Below are positions 24,714-31,781 of a DNA stretch of 33,451 nt, piece after piece. How positions within the stretch are numbered: position 1 is the stretch's first letter; each line of letters starts with the position of its first letter. The stretch comes from Pseudomonas lundensis (GTDB lineage Bacteria > Pseudomonadota > Gammaproteobacteria > Pseudomonadales > Pseudomonadaceae), in assembly GCF_002269125.1 (NCBI RefSeq), contig NZ_NQKI01000044.1, positions 1-33,451 of the forward strand. The letters run 5' to 3'. The position numbers were made by a program, and so were the translations under genes. Under the pieces are notes generated by a model. That model was not told where the DNA came from, searched no databases, and saw only the letters and a list, made by a program, of their open reading frames with translations.

Positions 24714-26707
24714 CAGGCTTTACCCCGAATCCGCGCCAGGAAGTTCAACACCTTCTCGGGGATGTCGAAACGACGGCGGTTAATGATGATGCCATCCACC
24801 CGCTTGAACGCTGTGTTCAAGGTGTTGAGCGCGGTTTGCAGGATCGGCACAGTGGTTTTTTCAGCCTCGACGATCAGGCAGATCAAATCGGCCTGACGCA
24901 AGATCACGAAGGCTTCCTGATTGGAGAAGAACCCGGAAGCGTTCAACAGCAGGATTTCTCCCGGCGCCGCAGGGCCGGTACCCTCGACCCGCACCTGATG
25001 GCCGCGCTCTTCCAGCAGCTGGCGCAGGTGCTCGATGACGAAACTCACGCCTTCGCCCCTGCGCGCAGAGGTCAGGCCAATGCTCAACCCGCGTTCGGCC
25101 ACTTGTTCCAGCGGCAGCACCCCATACAGCCGGTACATGCTGGCGATAAAGGCGCTGCGCCGCTGGGGCTGGTTATCGCTAAGGTCTTGCAGGCTGGTCC
25201 AGACCTTGACCCCAAAGCGTTCTTCGATGTGGTCGCCGTCGTGGATGCGTTGGTCCAGCAGGTAGAAGAAATACAGCGCCAACAGCCCGACTGCGAGGCT
25301 GATCGGAAGGGCTAGAAACAGCATCAGCAAGCTTTTCGGGAACACGCGATTGGGGTTGAGCGTGGCTTGCTCGATCACCGCGATGTTACTGATGCGGCTC
25401 TTGTCCAGTTCACGGTCAATACGCGCTTTTTCAGTACTGTCGCTGTACAGGGCAAAGCTTTTTTCGGCGGCGGCCAACTCACGTTGCAAACGTGACAGTT
25501 CAGGCTCAAGGGCCAGCGCCTCGCGGCGATCTTGCTCAAGTTTTTCCAGTTGTACTTTTTGCTGGGCAGCCTGGGTTTTGAGACGACTGAGGCTGGCCTG
25601 CTGATCAGCGAAGCTGTTTTGCAAGCGCGTGTACACCGGGTTGGGCGCAAGGTTTTCACTGCGTTGCACCACGGCCTTCTCACTGTTGAGCAGCGCTTGC
25701 AGGTTGGCGATGGCCGCGTCCAGCGCTTTGACCGGCGGCGCGGTTTCTTTGAAGGTGCGGGTCATTTCCTGACGTTCGATCAGTTTGGCGTTGATACGTT
25801 GTGCCAAATCCTGGCGGTCCGGGTTAATGCTGATTTGCCGCCCGATGCTGATCTCTTTTTTCATGCTGTTGAGCTGCGCCTGAATCGTGTCCAGGCCGCT
25901 CTGGGTCGAGGCCACGGCGCGGGTAGTGTTGAGGTGCTCGCCCTTCAGGTTGTTGAGGTTGCGGGCAATGTCGCTCAGGCGTTCGTCGATGCTGACGGCG
26001 CCCAACTGGTTGAGGATTTTTTCGATCTGGCGCTGGTAGTCGAGGATCCGCGCCTGAGTGGCGGCCGCTTCGGTTTCATAAAAGCCGTAGAGGCTCTTGC
26101 GGCCCATGGTCGAGGTGCGTTCCTGCTCGTATTGGTCGATCCACGATTTGACCACCTGCTGGGCCACTTCAGGGTCATTCCAGGTAAAGCTCACTTCCAT
26201 CACCGATGAGCCGGGGGCATGGGTGACGCTGAAATTTTTGCTCAACTGATCGGCCAGGCGCTCAACCGGGGTTTGTTTCTCCACCAACCCGAGCATTTGC
26301 AGGAACCCGCGACCGATGTCCACCAACCCTTGCACGGTGGCTTTGAGCGTATTTTTGAGGGTCGCAACGACCCCGGTGGGTTGCGGTTGACGCGACAGGT
26401 CGTCGAGGTATTTCTCGGCCACCATGCGCACGATCGGGCGCCCGGTGAGGATGCGTTCTTCGTCAATGATCGGGTCGCGCATGGCACTGGGGATCACAAC
26501 GGCCTGGCGATCGGCAATTTCGATCGGCAGGGTGCTGGTGTCGCGGCCGGGTTTGACCAGCAGCAAAGCGGTGGACTCAAAGCGGTTGGGCAGCAAAAAA
26601 GCGCCCAGCACAATGATGATGAAGGTCACCAGCACGGTGATTTTGACTTCGCGCTTGAAGATGAAGAACAGGCGCAATAAATCGCGGAAGGAACGGATAT
26701 TGATCAT
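24713..26707 (-). CDS. pslE: Chain-length determinant / co-polymerase PslE with degenerate kinase domain
   Basis: A 664-residue inner-membrane protein of the Wzc/polysaccharide co-polymerase type. Transmembrane helix 1 (about 20-42) is followed by a periplasmic Wzz region and a long coiled coil (about 190-420), then transmembrane helix 2 near 465-490. The C-terminal cytoplasmic domain resembles a bacterial tyrosine kinase but has SARRGEGVSF where the Walker A lysine should be and LLLNASG at Walker B, so it is probably unable to bind ATP in the usual way. It would partner PslD to set chain length and route polymer to the outer membrane. The start at MINIRSF has AAAGGAC upstream and lies 19 bases after pslD; the frame extends to 26773 inside pslD. 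Confidence 0.9.
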   Translation of the reverse strand: MINIRSFRDLLRLFFIFKREVKITVLVTFIIIVLGAFLLPNRFESTALLLVKPGRDTSTLPIEIADRQAVVIPSAMRDPIIDEERILTGRPIVRMVAEKYLDDLSRQPQPTGVVATLKNTLKATVQGLVDIGRGFLQMLGLVEKQTPVERLADQLSKNFSVTHAPGSSVMEVSFTWNDPEVAQQVVKSWIDQYEQERTSTMGRKSLYGFYETEAAATQARILDYQRQIEKILNQLGAVSIDERLSDIARNLNNLKGEHLNTTRAVASTQSGLDTIQAQLNSMKKEISIGRQISINPDRQDLAQRINAKLIERQEMTRTFKETAPPVKALDAAIANLQALLNSEKAVVQRSENLAPNPVYTRLQNSFADQQASLSRLKTQAAQQKVQLEKLEQDRREALALEPELSRLQRELAAAEKSFALYSDSTEKARIDRELDKSRISNIAVIEQATLNPNRVFPKSLLMLFLALPISLAVGLLALYFFYLLDQRIHDGDHIEERFGVKVWTSLQDLSDNQPQRRSAFIASMYRLYGVLPLEQVAERGLSIGLTSARRGEGVSFVIEHLRQLLEERGHQVRVEGTGPAAPGEILLLNASGFFSNQEAFVILRQADLICLIVEAEKTTVPILQTALNTLNTAFKRVDGIIINRRRFDIPEKVLNFLARIRGKA

Positions 26708-26726
26708 GTCTGCAGTCCTTTGGCGA

Positions 26727-27503
26727 TTAGTTATTGTCGTTTTTACGCAGTTCGTAGGACGCCCCAATGCCAATTGATTTGGTAAACGGAATCAATTGGT
26801 TGAGGTAAAGATCGACCCACTCGATGCCATTGCCCACGGAGGACTTGGGCACAAACACAACGTCGCCGCGCTGCAGCAAAACAGGTGCCTGCTGACTGTT
26901 GCCCCGCGCGATGGAGTTTTTGTAATCGAAGAAATACGTGTTGTAGCGCCCGTCGTCTTCCTGACGCAGCAGCGCCACGTTGTTGCTGTCGCCCACCGGC
27001 AACACGCCCCCGGCACCGACGATGGCCTGTTCCAGCGTGGTGGCGATGTTGACTTGCAGGGTGGCCGGGTTTTGCACCGCGCCGCCCACATAAACGGTGT
27101 TGCTCGGGGTTTGCGAGAAGTTGATGGTCAGTGACGGGTCTTGATAGACGTGGGTCAGTTTCTTCTCCAGCACGGCCGTCAGTTGGTCGGGGGTCATGCC
27201 CGCCGCCTTGACGCTGCCAATATAGGGATAAGAAAACGTGCCGTCGGTGCGCACATTGAACAAGGTCAATTCGTAGATCGAGTTGGCGGTAAACGCCGAA
27301 ATCGACGGCGCTTCACCGGTGTTGCGCACAATGCGCAGGGTGTCGCCGGCGCGTATGCGTTCAAGGGGGAGGGGTTTTCCGGCCAGGGCCTGTCCGGCGC
27401 GGTGGCCTTCACGCAAAACAGCATCGTCCGGTAGCGTCACTTTGGACGGCAAACCGCACGCACTCAGCAAAACAACACTCAACAGCAACAGGATTTTTTT
27501 CAT
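26727..27503 (-). CDS. pslD: Polysaccharide export outer-membrane lipoprotein PslD
   Basis: A 258-residue Wza-type exporter component. The signal peptide MKKILLLLSVVLLSAC ends at the lipidated C16. The Poly_export domain (about 50-135: RIRAGDTLRIVRN, TDGTFSYPYIGSVKAAGMT) is followed by one SLBB-like segment (NTVYVGGAVQNPATLQV, near 150). It forms the periplasmic/outer-membrane channel for Psl. The start is set by the signal peptide and an AGGAAG ribosome-binding site. Unlike long Wza proteins it lacks a C-terminal transmembrane helix, so another outer-membrane partner may exist. Confidence 0.92.
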   Translation of the reverse strand: MKKILLLLSVVLLSACGLPSKVTLPDDAVLREGHRAGQALAGKPLPLERIRAGDTLRIVRNTGEAPSISAFTANSIYELTLFNVRTDGTFSYPYIGSVKAAGMTPDQLTAVLEKKLTHVYQDPSLTINFSQTPSNTVYVGGAVQNPATLQVNIATTLEQAIVGAGGVLPVGDSNNVALLRQEDDGRYNTYFFDYKNSIARGNSQQAPVLLQRGDVVFVPKSSVGNGIEWVDLYLNQLIPFTKSIGIGASYELRKNDNN

Positions 27504-27531
27504 TATTCGCGCTTCCTGGCATGCAGGGTCA

Positions 27532-27550
27532 CAGCCCTCTTGCGGGGCTG
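27532..27550. repeat. Stem-loop in the pslB-pslD spacer
   Basis: CAGCCC (27532-27537) and GGGCTG (27545-27550) form a six-base stem with a seven-base loop. It sits in the 67-base gap between the pslB stop and pslD start, the widest gap of the operon. It may be an mRNA processing or translation-modulating element; this is inference. Confidence 0.4.
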
Positions 27551-27570
27551 GGACAAATGGAAAACGATGT

Positions 27571-29028
27571 TTAATGCGTGCTGGCATCGACCGGGACGCG
27601 CCCGTATATGTCAGTAAAGCGTACGATGTCGTCCTCTCCCAAGTACTCGCCGCTTTGCACTTCGATCATCACCAGATCAACCACCCCGGGGTTGAGCAGG
27701 CGATGGGTTTTACCGGGTTTGATAAATGTGGATTCGTTGGTGTCGAGCAGAAACTCGTCGTCGCCATTGGTGACCCTGGCCATGCCGCTGACCACGATCC
27801 AGTGTTCACTGCGGTGGTGGTGCATTTGCAGGGACAAGGTGCCCTGCGGCTTGACCACGATGCGTTTGATTTTGAAGCGGCGTCCCTCTTCGAGCACGGT
27901 GTAGGTGCCCCACGGGCGGGTCACCGTGCGGTGCAGGCGATACGCGTCATGGCCCTGAAGCTTGAGGGTCTGGGCGATGTATTTGACGTCCTGACTGCGG
28001 CTGGCGTCAGCGATCAGCAGGGCGTCCGGGGTGTCGATGATGATCAGGTTATTGAGCCCGACCCCGCCCACCAGACGCTTGGGCGAATCGATGTAGCAGT
28101 TGTGTACGTCATGCAGCACGTTTTCGCCGTTGCACTGATTGCCATTGGCGTCTGCCGGGCTGAGTTCGCGCACCGCCTCCCATGAGCCGATGTCACTCCA
28201 GCCCAGATTGCAGGGGACCACGGCGACTTTCTTCGAGCGTTCCATCAACGCATAGTCGATGGAGATGTCCGGGACCTGGGCGAAGGTGCTGCTGTCCAGT
28301 TCGAGATGGATTTCCTGTTTGCCCTGAAACACCTGGCTGTGTTCCAGGCAGTGGCTGACCGCCGTCAGCACGTGCGGGGCGTAGGCTTTGAACTCGCGCA
28401 GCACGCTGTCCACGCGCATGCAGAACATGCCGCCATTCCACAGGTGCAGGCCGCCGTCCAGATACTGTTGCGCGGTGGTGGCATCGGGTTTTTCCACAAA
28501 GCGCGCGACTTCATAGGCGTCACTGTTCAGCGCGGGGCCTTTCTCGATGTAACCGAACCCGGTTTCCGCCTTGGTCGGCAGAATGCCAAAGGTCACCAGC
28601 CAGCCCTCATCGGCCAATTGGCGCGCACTGTCCACCGCGTTGGCGAAGGCGTCGATGTCGCGGATCAGGTGATCGGCGGGGAGCACCAACAGCTGAGCGT
28701 CTTGGCCATAACGTTGCGCCACGTGCAGGGCCGCCGCGGCAATCGCGGGCGCGGTGTTACGGCCAAAGGGTTCGAGGATGAAATCCAGCTCGACCCCGCC
28801 TTTGTTCATGTGCCGGTAGTCGTCGAGGGTGCGGAAAAACACCTCGCGGTTGGTCACGGTCAGCACTTGCCCCACATCGCGCAAGCCGCAGGCACGGCGG
28901 AAGGTCTTTTGCAGCAGGCTTTCACCGTCGGGCAAGCGCATGAACGGTTTGGGCATGGCCTCGCGCGAAACAGGCCACAGTCGCGTACCGGCGCCGCCGG
29001 CGATTATGCAAGGAATGAGTAGGCTCAT
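27571..29028 (-). CDS. pslB: Mannose-1-phosphate guanylyltransferase / mannose-6-phosphate isomerase PslB
   Basis: A 485-residue bifunctional cytoplasmic enzyme making GDP-mannose, the main Psl precursor. The N-terminal nucleotidyltransferase domain (about 1-290) has IIAGGAGTRLWPVSREAMPKPF, and a FVEKPD motif near 177. The C-terminal type-II isomerase cupin (about 320-480) has RPWGTYTVLEEG, LSLQMHHHRSEHWIVVSGMARVT with the metal-binding histidines, and KPGKTHRLLNPG. The ATG directly follows the pslA stop (TGA then ATG), so its translation is normally coupled to pslA. The early stop in pslA could therefore lower pslB expression. Confidence 0.94.
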   Translation of the reverse strand: MSLLIPCIIAGGAGTRLWPVSREAMPKPFMRLPDGESLLQKTFRRACGLRDVGQVLTVTNREVFFRTLDDYRHMNKGGVELDFILEPFGRNTAPAIAAAALHVAQRYGQDAQLLVLPADHLIRDIDAFANAVDSARQLADEGWLVTFGILPTKAETGFGYIEKGPALNSDAYEVARFVEKPDATTAQQYLDGGLHLWNGGMFCMRVDSVLREFKAYAPHVLTAVSHCLEHSQVFQGKQEIHLELDSSTFAQVPDISIDYALMERSKKVAVVPCNLGWSDIGSWEAVRELSPADANGNQCNGENVLHDVHNCYIDSPKRLVGGVGLNNLIIIDTPDALLIADASRSQDVKYIAQTLKLQGHDAYRLHRTVTRPWGTYTVLEEGRRFKIKRIVVKPQGTLSLQMHHHRSEHWIVVSGMARVTNGDDEFLLDTNESTFIKPGKTHRLLNPGVVDLVMIEVQSGEYLGEDDIVRFTDIYGRVPVDASTH

Positions 29029-30465
29029 TCAGAACGCCTCTTTAGTCAGGAGCACCGCCGGAACTGTGCGGAACAGGATGTACAGGTCGAACCAGACCGA
29101 CCAGTTTTCGATGTATTCGAGGTCGAACTCGACACGTTTTTCGATCTTTTCCAGGGTGTCTGTTTCGCCCCGGTAACCATTGATTTGCGCCCAGCCCGTA
29201 ATGCCGGGCTTGACCCGATGACGCGAGGTGTATTCCTGCACCGCTTCTTCGAACAGAATGCCGGCGGCCTTGGTTGCCGTGGCATGCGGGCGCGGGCCGA
29301 CCATGGACATGCTGCCGGCGAAAACGTTGAACAATTGCGGGAGTTCATCAAGGCTGGTCTTGCGGATAAAACGCCCGACGCGGGTGACACGCGGATCGCC
29401 CCGGGTCGTTTGCTTGTCGGCGGTGAAGTCTGACTGGTTCTGGTACATCGAGCGAAACTTGAATACTTCGATCAACCGGTTGTTGTAGCCATAACGCTTT
29501 TGCCGGAACAGCACCGGCCCCGGCGAGTCGAGCTTGATCGCCAGTGCCACCAGCAGCATCACCGGGGACAGTACGATCAGTGCGAGGCTCGACAGCACCA
29601 TGTCTTCAATGCGTTTGAACACGGGCGACCATCCGCGTAAAGGCACTTCGGAGGCGTTGAACATCGGCAGGTTGGCCACTTCGCTGATGCGATTGTGGGC
29701 ATGGCGAAAGGCAATCATGTCGGGCACCAGCAGTACGTTCACCGGGAATTTGCGCAGGTTGCGAATGATGTAATCCAGGCGGTTTTCCGCCGACCACGGC
29801 AGCGCCACCAGAATCTGCGTGACGCGCTCTTCGCGGATCATTTTTTCCAGGTCCTGGGTATTGCCGAGCACAGGCAGGTGAGCCACGGTGTCGGGCAGGC
29901 GTGCCATCCGGTCATCAATGAAACCGATCACGCCGGAGCGGATGTCTTGATGCTGGGCCAGGTATTCGGCCAGGCGTACACCGTTTTCGGTGGCGCCCAA
30001 AATGACTGCTTGTTGCAGAAAGATCCCGCGGCTCATCAGGCGCTTGAACAGGGTCAGCAAAATCATCCGCTCGACACCAAACAACAGCAGGCTGCCGAGG
30101 TACCAGACCAGTAATTCGGCGTTGCTGATGTAGTTGAACAAGTCCAGCGCGCGGTGCATGAACAGCAACAGGCAAAACGCCGCCGATCAGGCGAACAGGG
30201 TGAGTTGCAGGCGCCAGCGGTTGCTGAAGATGTTTTCGGCATAGACCCCCAGCGCCTGGAAAAACAGCACGCTGACTACCCCGAAAAATATCAGTACGGC
30301 GAAGTAACTGTTGGTGGTTTCCGGGTGTTGTTCGCGCAAATAAAACAGCAGCAACAAACCGGGCAGGATGGCGGTAATGCCGTGTACCACGCGGATGGCG
30401 AACAAGAAGTACTCGACCATGCTCGGGCGGGTAAGGGACAAGCTGTCAACGGGCTGCAAGCGCAT
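29029..30465 (-). pseudogene. pslA: PslA, undecaprenyl-phosphate sugar-1-phosphate transferase, interrupted by in-frame TGA at codon 93
   Basis: The whole frame is 479 codons, giving 478 residues if the internal stop is counted, the length of P. aeruginosa PslA. Residues 1-92 contain the first transmembrane helices (EYFLFAIRVVHGITAILPGL and AVLIFFGVVSVLFF). Codon 93 at 30189-30187 is TGA, after LQLTLFA. The same frame then continues with SAAFCLLLF, two more helices, the CoA_binding_3-like domain (about 140-260) and the intact catalytic sugar transferase domain (about 285-478) with FKFRSMY, TSLDELPQLFNVF near 370 and MVGPRPH. The most likely ancestral codon is TGG (Trp) within a membrane helix. 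The start has AAGGGA upstream. Possible restarts are ATG 30159 and TTG 30168, neither with a good ribosome-binding site. It would start Psl synthesis on the lipid carrier. Confidence 0.88.
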
Positions 30466-30470
30466 AAGGA

Positions 30471-30531
30471 TCCCTTCTTAATCGCTACCCCTGGAAAAGG
30501 CGCGGACTGCAAAGCAATGTCGTTCATCCAT
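30471..30531 (-). promoter_or_regulatory. Possible RsmA/RsmE binding motifs in the pslA leader
   Basis: On the minus strand, AUGGAU (30531-30526) and AGGGA (30475-30471) both fit the ANGGA core bound by CsrA/RsmA proteins. The second overlaps the pslA Shine-Dalgarno sequence and lies in a short AAGG...CCTT stem-loop. RsmA is known to repress psl translation in P. aeruginosa. Because Shine-Dalgarno sequences often contain GGA, the assignment is tentative. Confidence 0.4.
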
Positions 30532-30538
30532 GCTGCTT

Positions 30539-30603
30539 AACGCCAAATGACGGCTAGATACGGAAGTCGCCATAGAGGGTTTTATGACTATTTATTTGGC
30601 GTT
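30539..30603. repeat. Spaced 10-bp inverted repeat upstream of pslA
   Basis: AACGCCAAAT (30539-30548) and ATTTGGCGTT (30594-30603) are exact reverse complements. Their centres are 55 bases apart, near five helical turns, so both half-sites would face the same side of the DNA. A regulator-binding pair or a long RNA stem are both possible. No protein is known to me for this motif. Confidence 0.5.
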
Positions 30604-30785
30604 CTGCGTCTGACACTGCAGTGTAGACGCGATATTTTTTTGTGTGCTTGATTGGGTGCAGGCCCGTGTTTTCGGGCTGTTAGCAGCCTCTGTGCGGGTT
30701 TGCCTTGCTAATGGTCTGTAGTAAAGGACATGAAACAGGTTGTTGCGAATCGAATTTTTGGATCCGCTTTCCGGCTGCGTTTTGG

Positions 30786-30801
30786 GCCCGATGGATCGGG
30801 C
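30786..30801 (+). promoter_or_regulatory. Hairpin presenting an AUGGAU hexaloop ahead of yegS
   Basis: The sequence reads GCCCG-AUGGAU-CGGGC on the + strand: a five-base GC stem enclosing a hexaloop that fits the ANGGAN consensus of CsrA/RsmA sites. It lies about 80 bases upstream of the yegS ATG, whose own Shine-Dalgarno (AGGGA, 30871-30875) also contains GGA. It may be in the yegS 5' leader. Confidence 0.4.
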
Positions 30802-30811
30802 TTGAAGCAGC

Positions 30812-30846
30812 AAAAAAAACAACAGGCCATTTTCATTTGGCTGTTG
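30812..30846 (-). terminator. Terminator-like hairpin on the minus strand
   Basis: Read on the minus strand: CAACAG (30846-30841), CCA, a loop, TGG, one bulged C, CTGTTG (30825-30820), then eight T residues (30819-30812). It resembles a rho-independent terminator. No minus-strand gene ends nearby; the closest minus-strand stop upstream is that of the response regulator at 31765, beyond the oppositely oriented yegS. Confidence 0.6.
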
Positions 30847-30881
30847 TCCAACACCCAGACTCACTGTTTGAGGGACGATGA

Positions 30882-31781
30882 ATGAGCGCAGCAAAGGCCT
30901 TTTTAATCTTGCATGGCAAGCAGGCACTCAATGAAGACGTGCGTGCTGCGGTTGAACACCAGCGGACGCAGGGCTGGGACTTGGCGGTGCGGCTCACGTG
31001 GGAAGCCGGGGATGCGCAGCGTTTGGTGCATGAAGCGCTGGCCGCCGGTTACACCCACCTGATCGCCGGGGGCGGAGACGGCACCCTGCGTGATATTGCC
31101 GAGGCCATGGCTCAGGCGGATGCCCGGGCCAGTCTGGTGTTGCTGCCTTTGGGCACCGCCAACGACTTCGCGCGGGCCGCTGGCGTACCACTGGACCCGG
31201 CCCAAGCGCTGGCGCTGCTCGATGCCCCGGCCTGCAGCATTGACTTGGGCGATGCTGACGGCGAGCTGTTTTTGAACATGGCCACGGGCGGCTTTGGCAG
31301 TCAGGTGACGGCCAACACGTCAGAGGACTTGAAAAAGGTTTTGGGCGGAGCAGCGTACCTGTTTACCGGTCTGACGCGTTTCAGTGAGTTGCACGCCGCC
31401 TATGCTGAGTTGCAGGGCCCCGATTTTCACTGGAAAGGCGATCTGCTGGCGTTGGGCATTGGCAACGGCCGTCAGGCCGGGGGCGGGCATGAACTGTGTC
31501 CGTCCGCGGTGGCCGATGACGGGCTGCTGGACATCAGCATCCTGCCTGCGCCGCAAGAAGTGGTTGGCACCCTCAAGGGCCTGATGGAAGGTGGCTGGGG
31601 CATGGACAACCTGTTTGTGCGCGCGCGCCTGCCCTGGGTGGAAATCAAGTCCGCGCAAGGGCTGTCCATCAACCTCGACGGTGAGCCGATGGCGCAGGAA
31701 GCGAGCCGGTTCTCTGTGCGCAAGGGCGTTTTGCAGGTGCATTTGCCCGAAGGCTCACCGCTGGTCAGTCGTCAAGGCTGA
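30882..31781 (+). CDS. yegS: YegS/DAGK-family lipid kinase
   Basis: A 299-residue cytosolic or membrane-peripheral lipid kinase of the diacylglycerol kinase catalytic family. The nucleotide-binding motif GGGDGTLRDIA is at residues 63-73, LLPLGTANDFARA near 87-99, and FLNMATGGFGSQVT near 128-141. E. coli YegS phosphorylates phosphatidylglycerol in vitro; the true substrate is unsettled. The ATG has GAGGGA eight to ten bases upstream. It is divergent from psl, and its last 17 bases overlap the end of the convergent response-regulator gene. Confidence 0.93.
   Translation: MSAAKAFLILHGKQALNEDVRAAVEHQRTQGWDLAVRLTWEAGDAQRLVHEALAAGYTHLIAGGGDGTLRDIAEAMAQADARASLVLLPLGTANDFARAAGVPLDPAQALALLDAPACSIDLGDADGELFLNMATGGFGSQVTANTSEDLKKVLGGAAYLFTGLTRFSELHAAYAELQGPDFHWKGDLLALGIGNGRQAGGGHELCPSAVADDGLLDISILPAPQEVVGTLKGLMEGGWGMDNLFVRARLPWVEIKSAQGLSINLDGEPMAQEASRFSVRKGVLQVHLPEGSPLVSRQG

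Larger units (their letters stand above)
30466..30881. promoter_or_regulatory. psl operon leader/promoter region shared with yegS
   Basis: A 416-base non-coding region between divergent pslA and yegS. It contains a spaced 10-bp inverted repeat (30539-30603), a GCCCG/CGGGC hairpin (30662-30677), a 7-bp-stem hairpin (30786-30801), a terminator-like hairpin on the minus strand (30812-30846), and GGA motifs near both start codons. Several AT-rich tracts (for example 30632-30640 and 30754-30759) could be promoter parts, but I could not assign a convincing sigma-70 or sigma-54 site. The only longer open frame here (30592-30927, minus) is not protein-like. Confidence 0.6.

Noticed and set aside
28306..29022. 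238-codon open frame antisense to pslB
   Set aside because: The PslB protein on the other strand has all its motifs; the antisense frame has low-complexity H/Q/G-rich composition typical of shadows in GC-rich genomes.
30187..30189. Selenocysteine or programmed read-through at the pslA TGA
   Set aside because: No selenocysteine insertion-type hairpin is evident directly after the codon, the position is in a membrane helix rather than an active site, and no family precedent is known to me.
30592..30927. 111-codon minus-strand frame in the psl-yegS gap
   Set aside because: It overlaps the yegS start, spans several hairpins, and the translation has no recognisable protein character.
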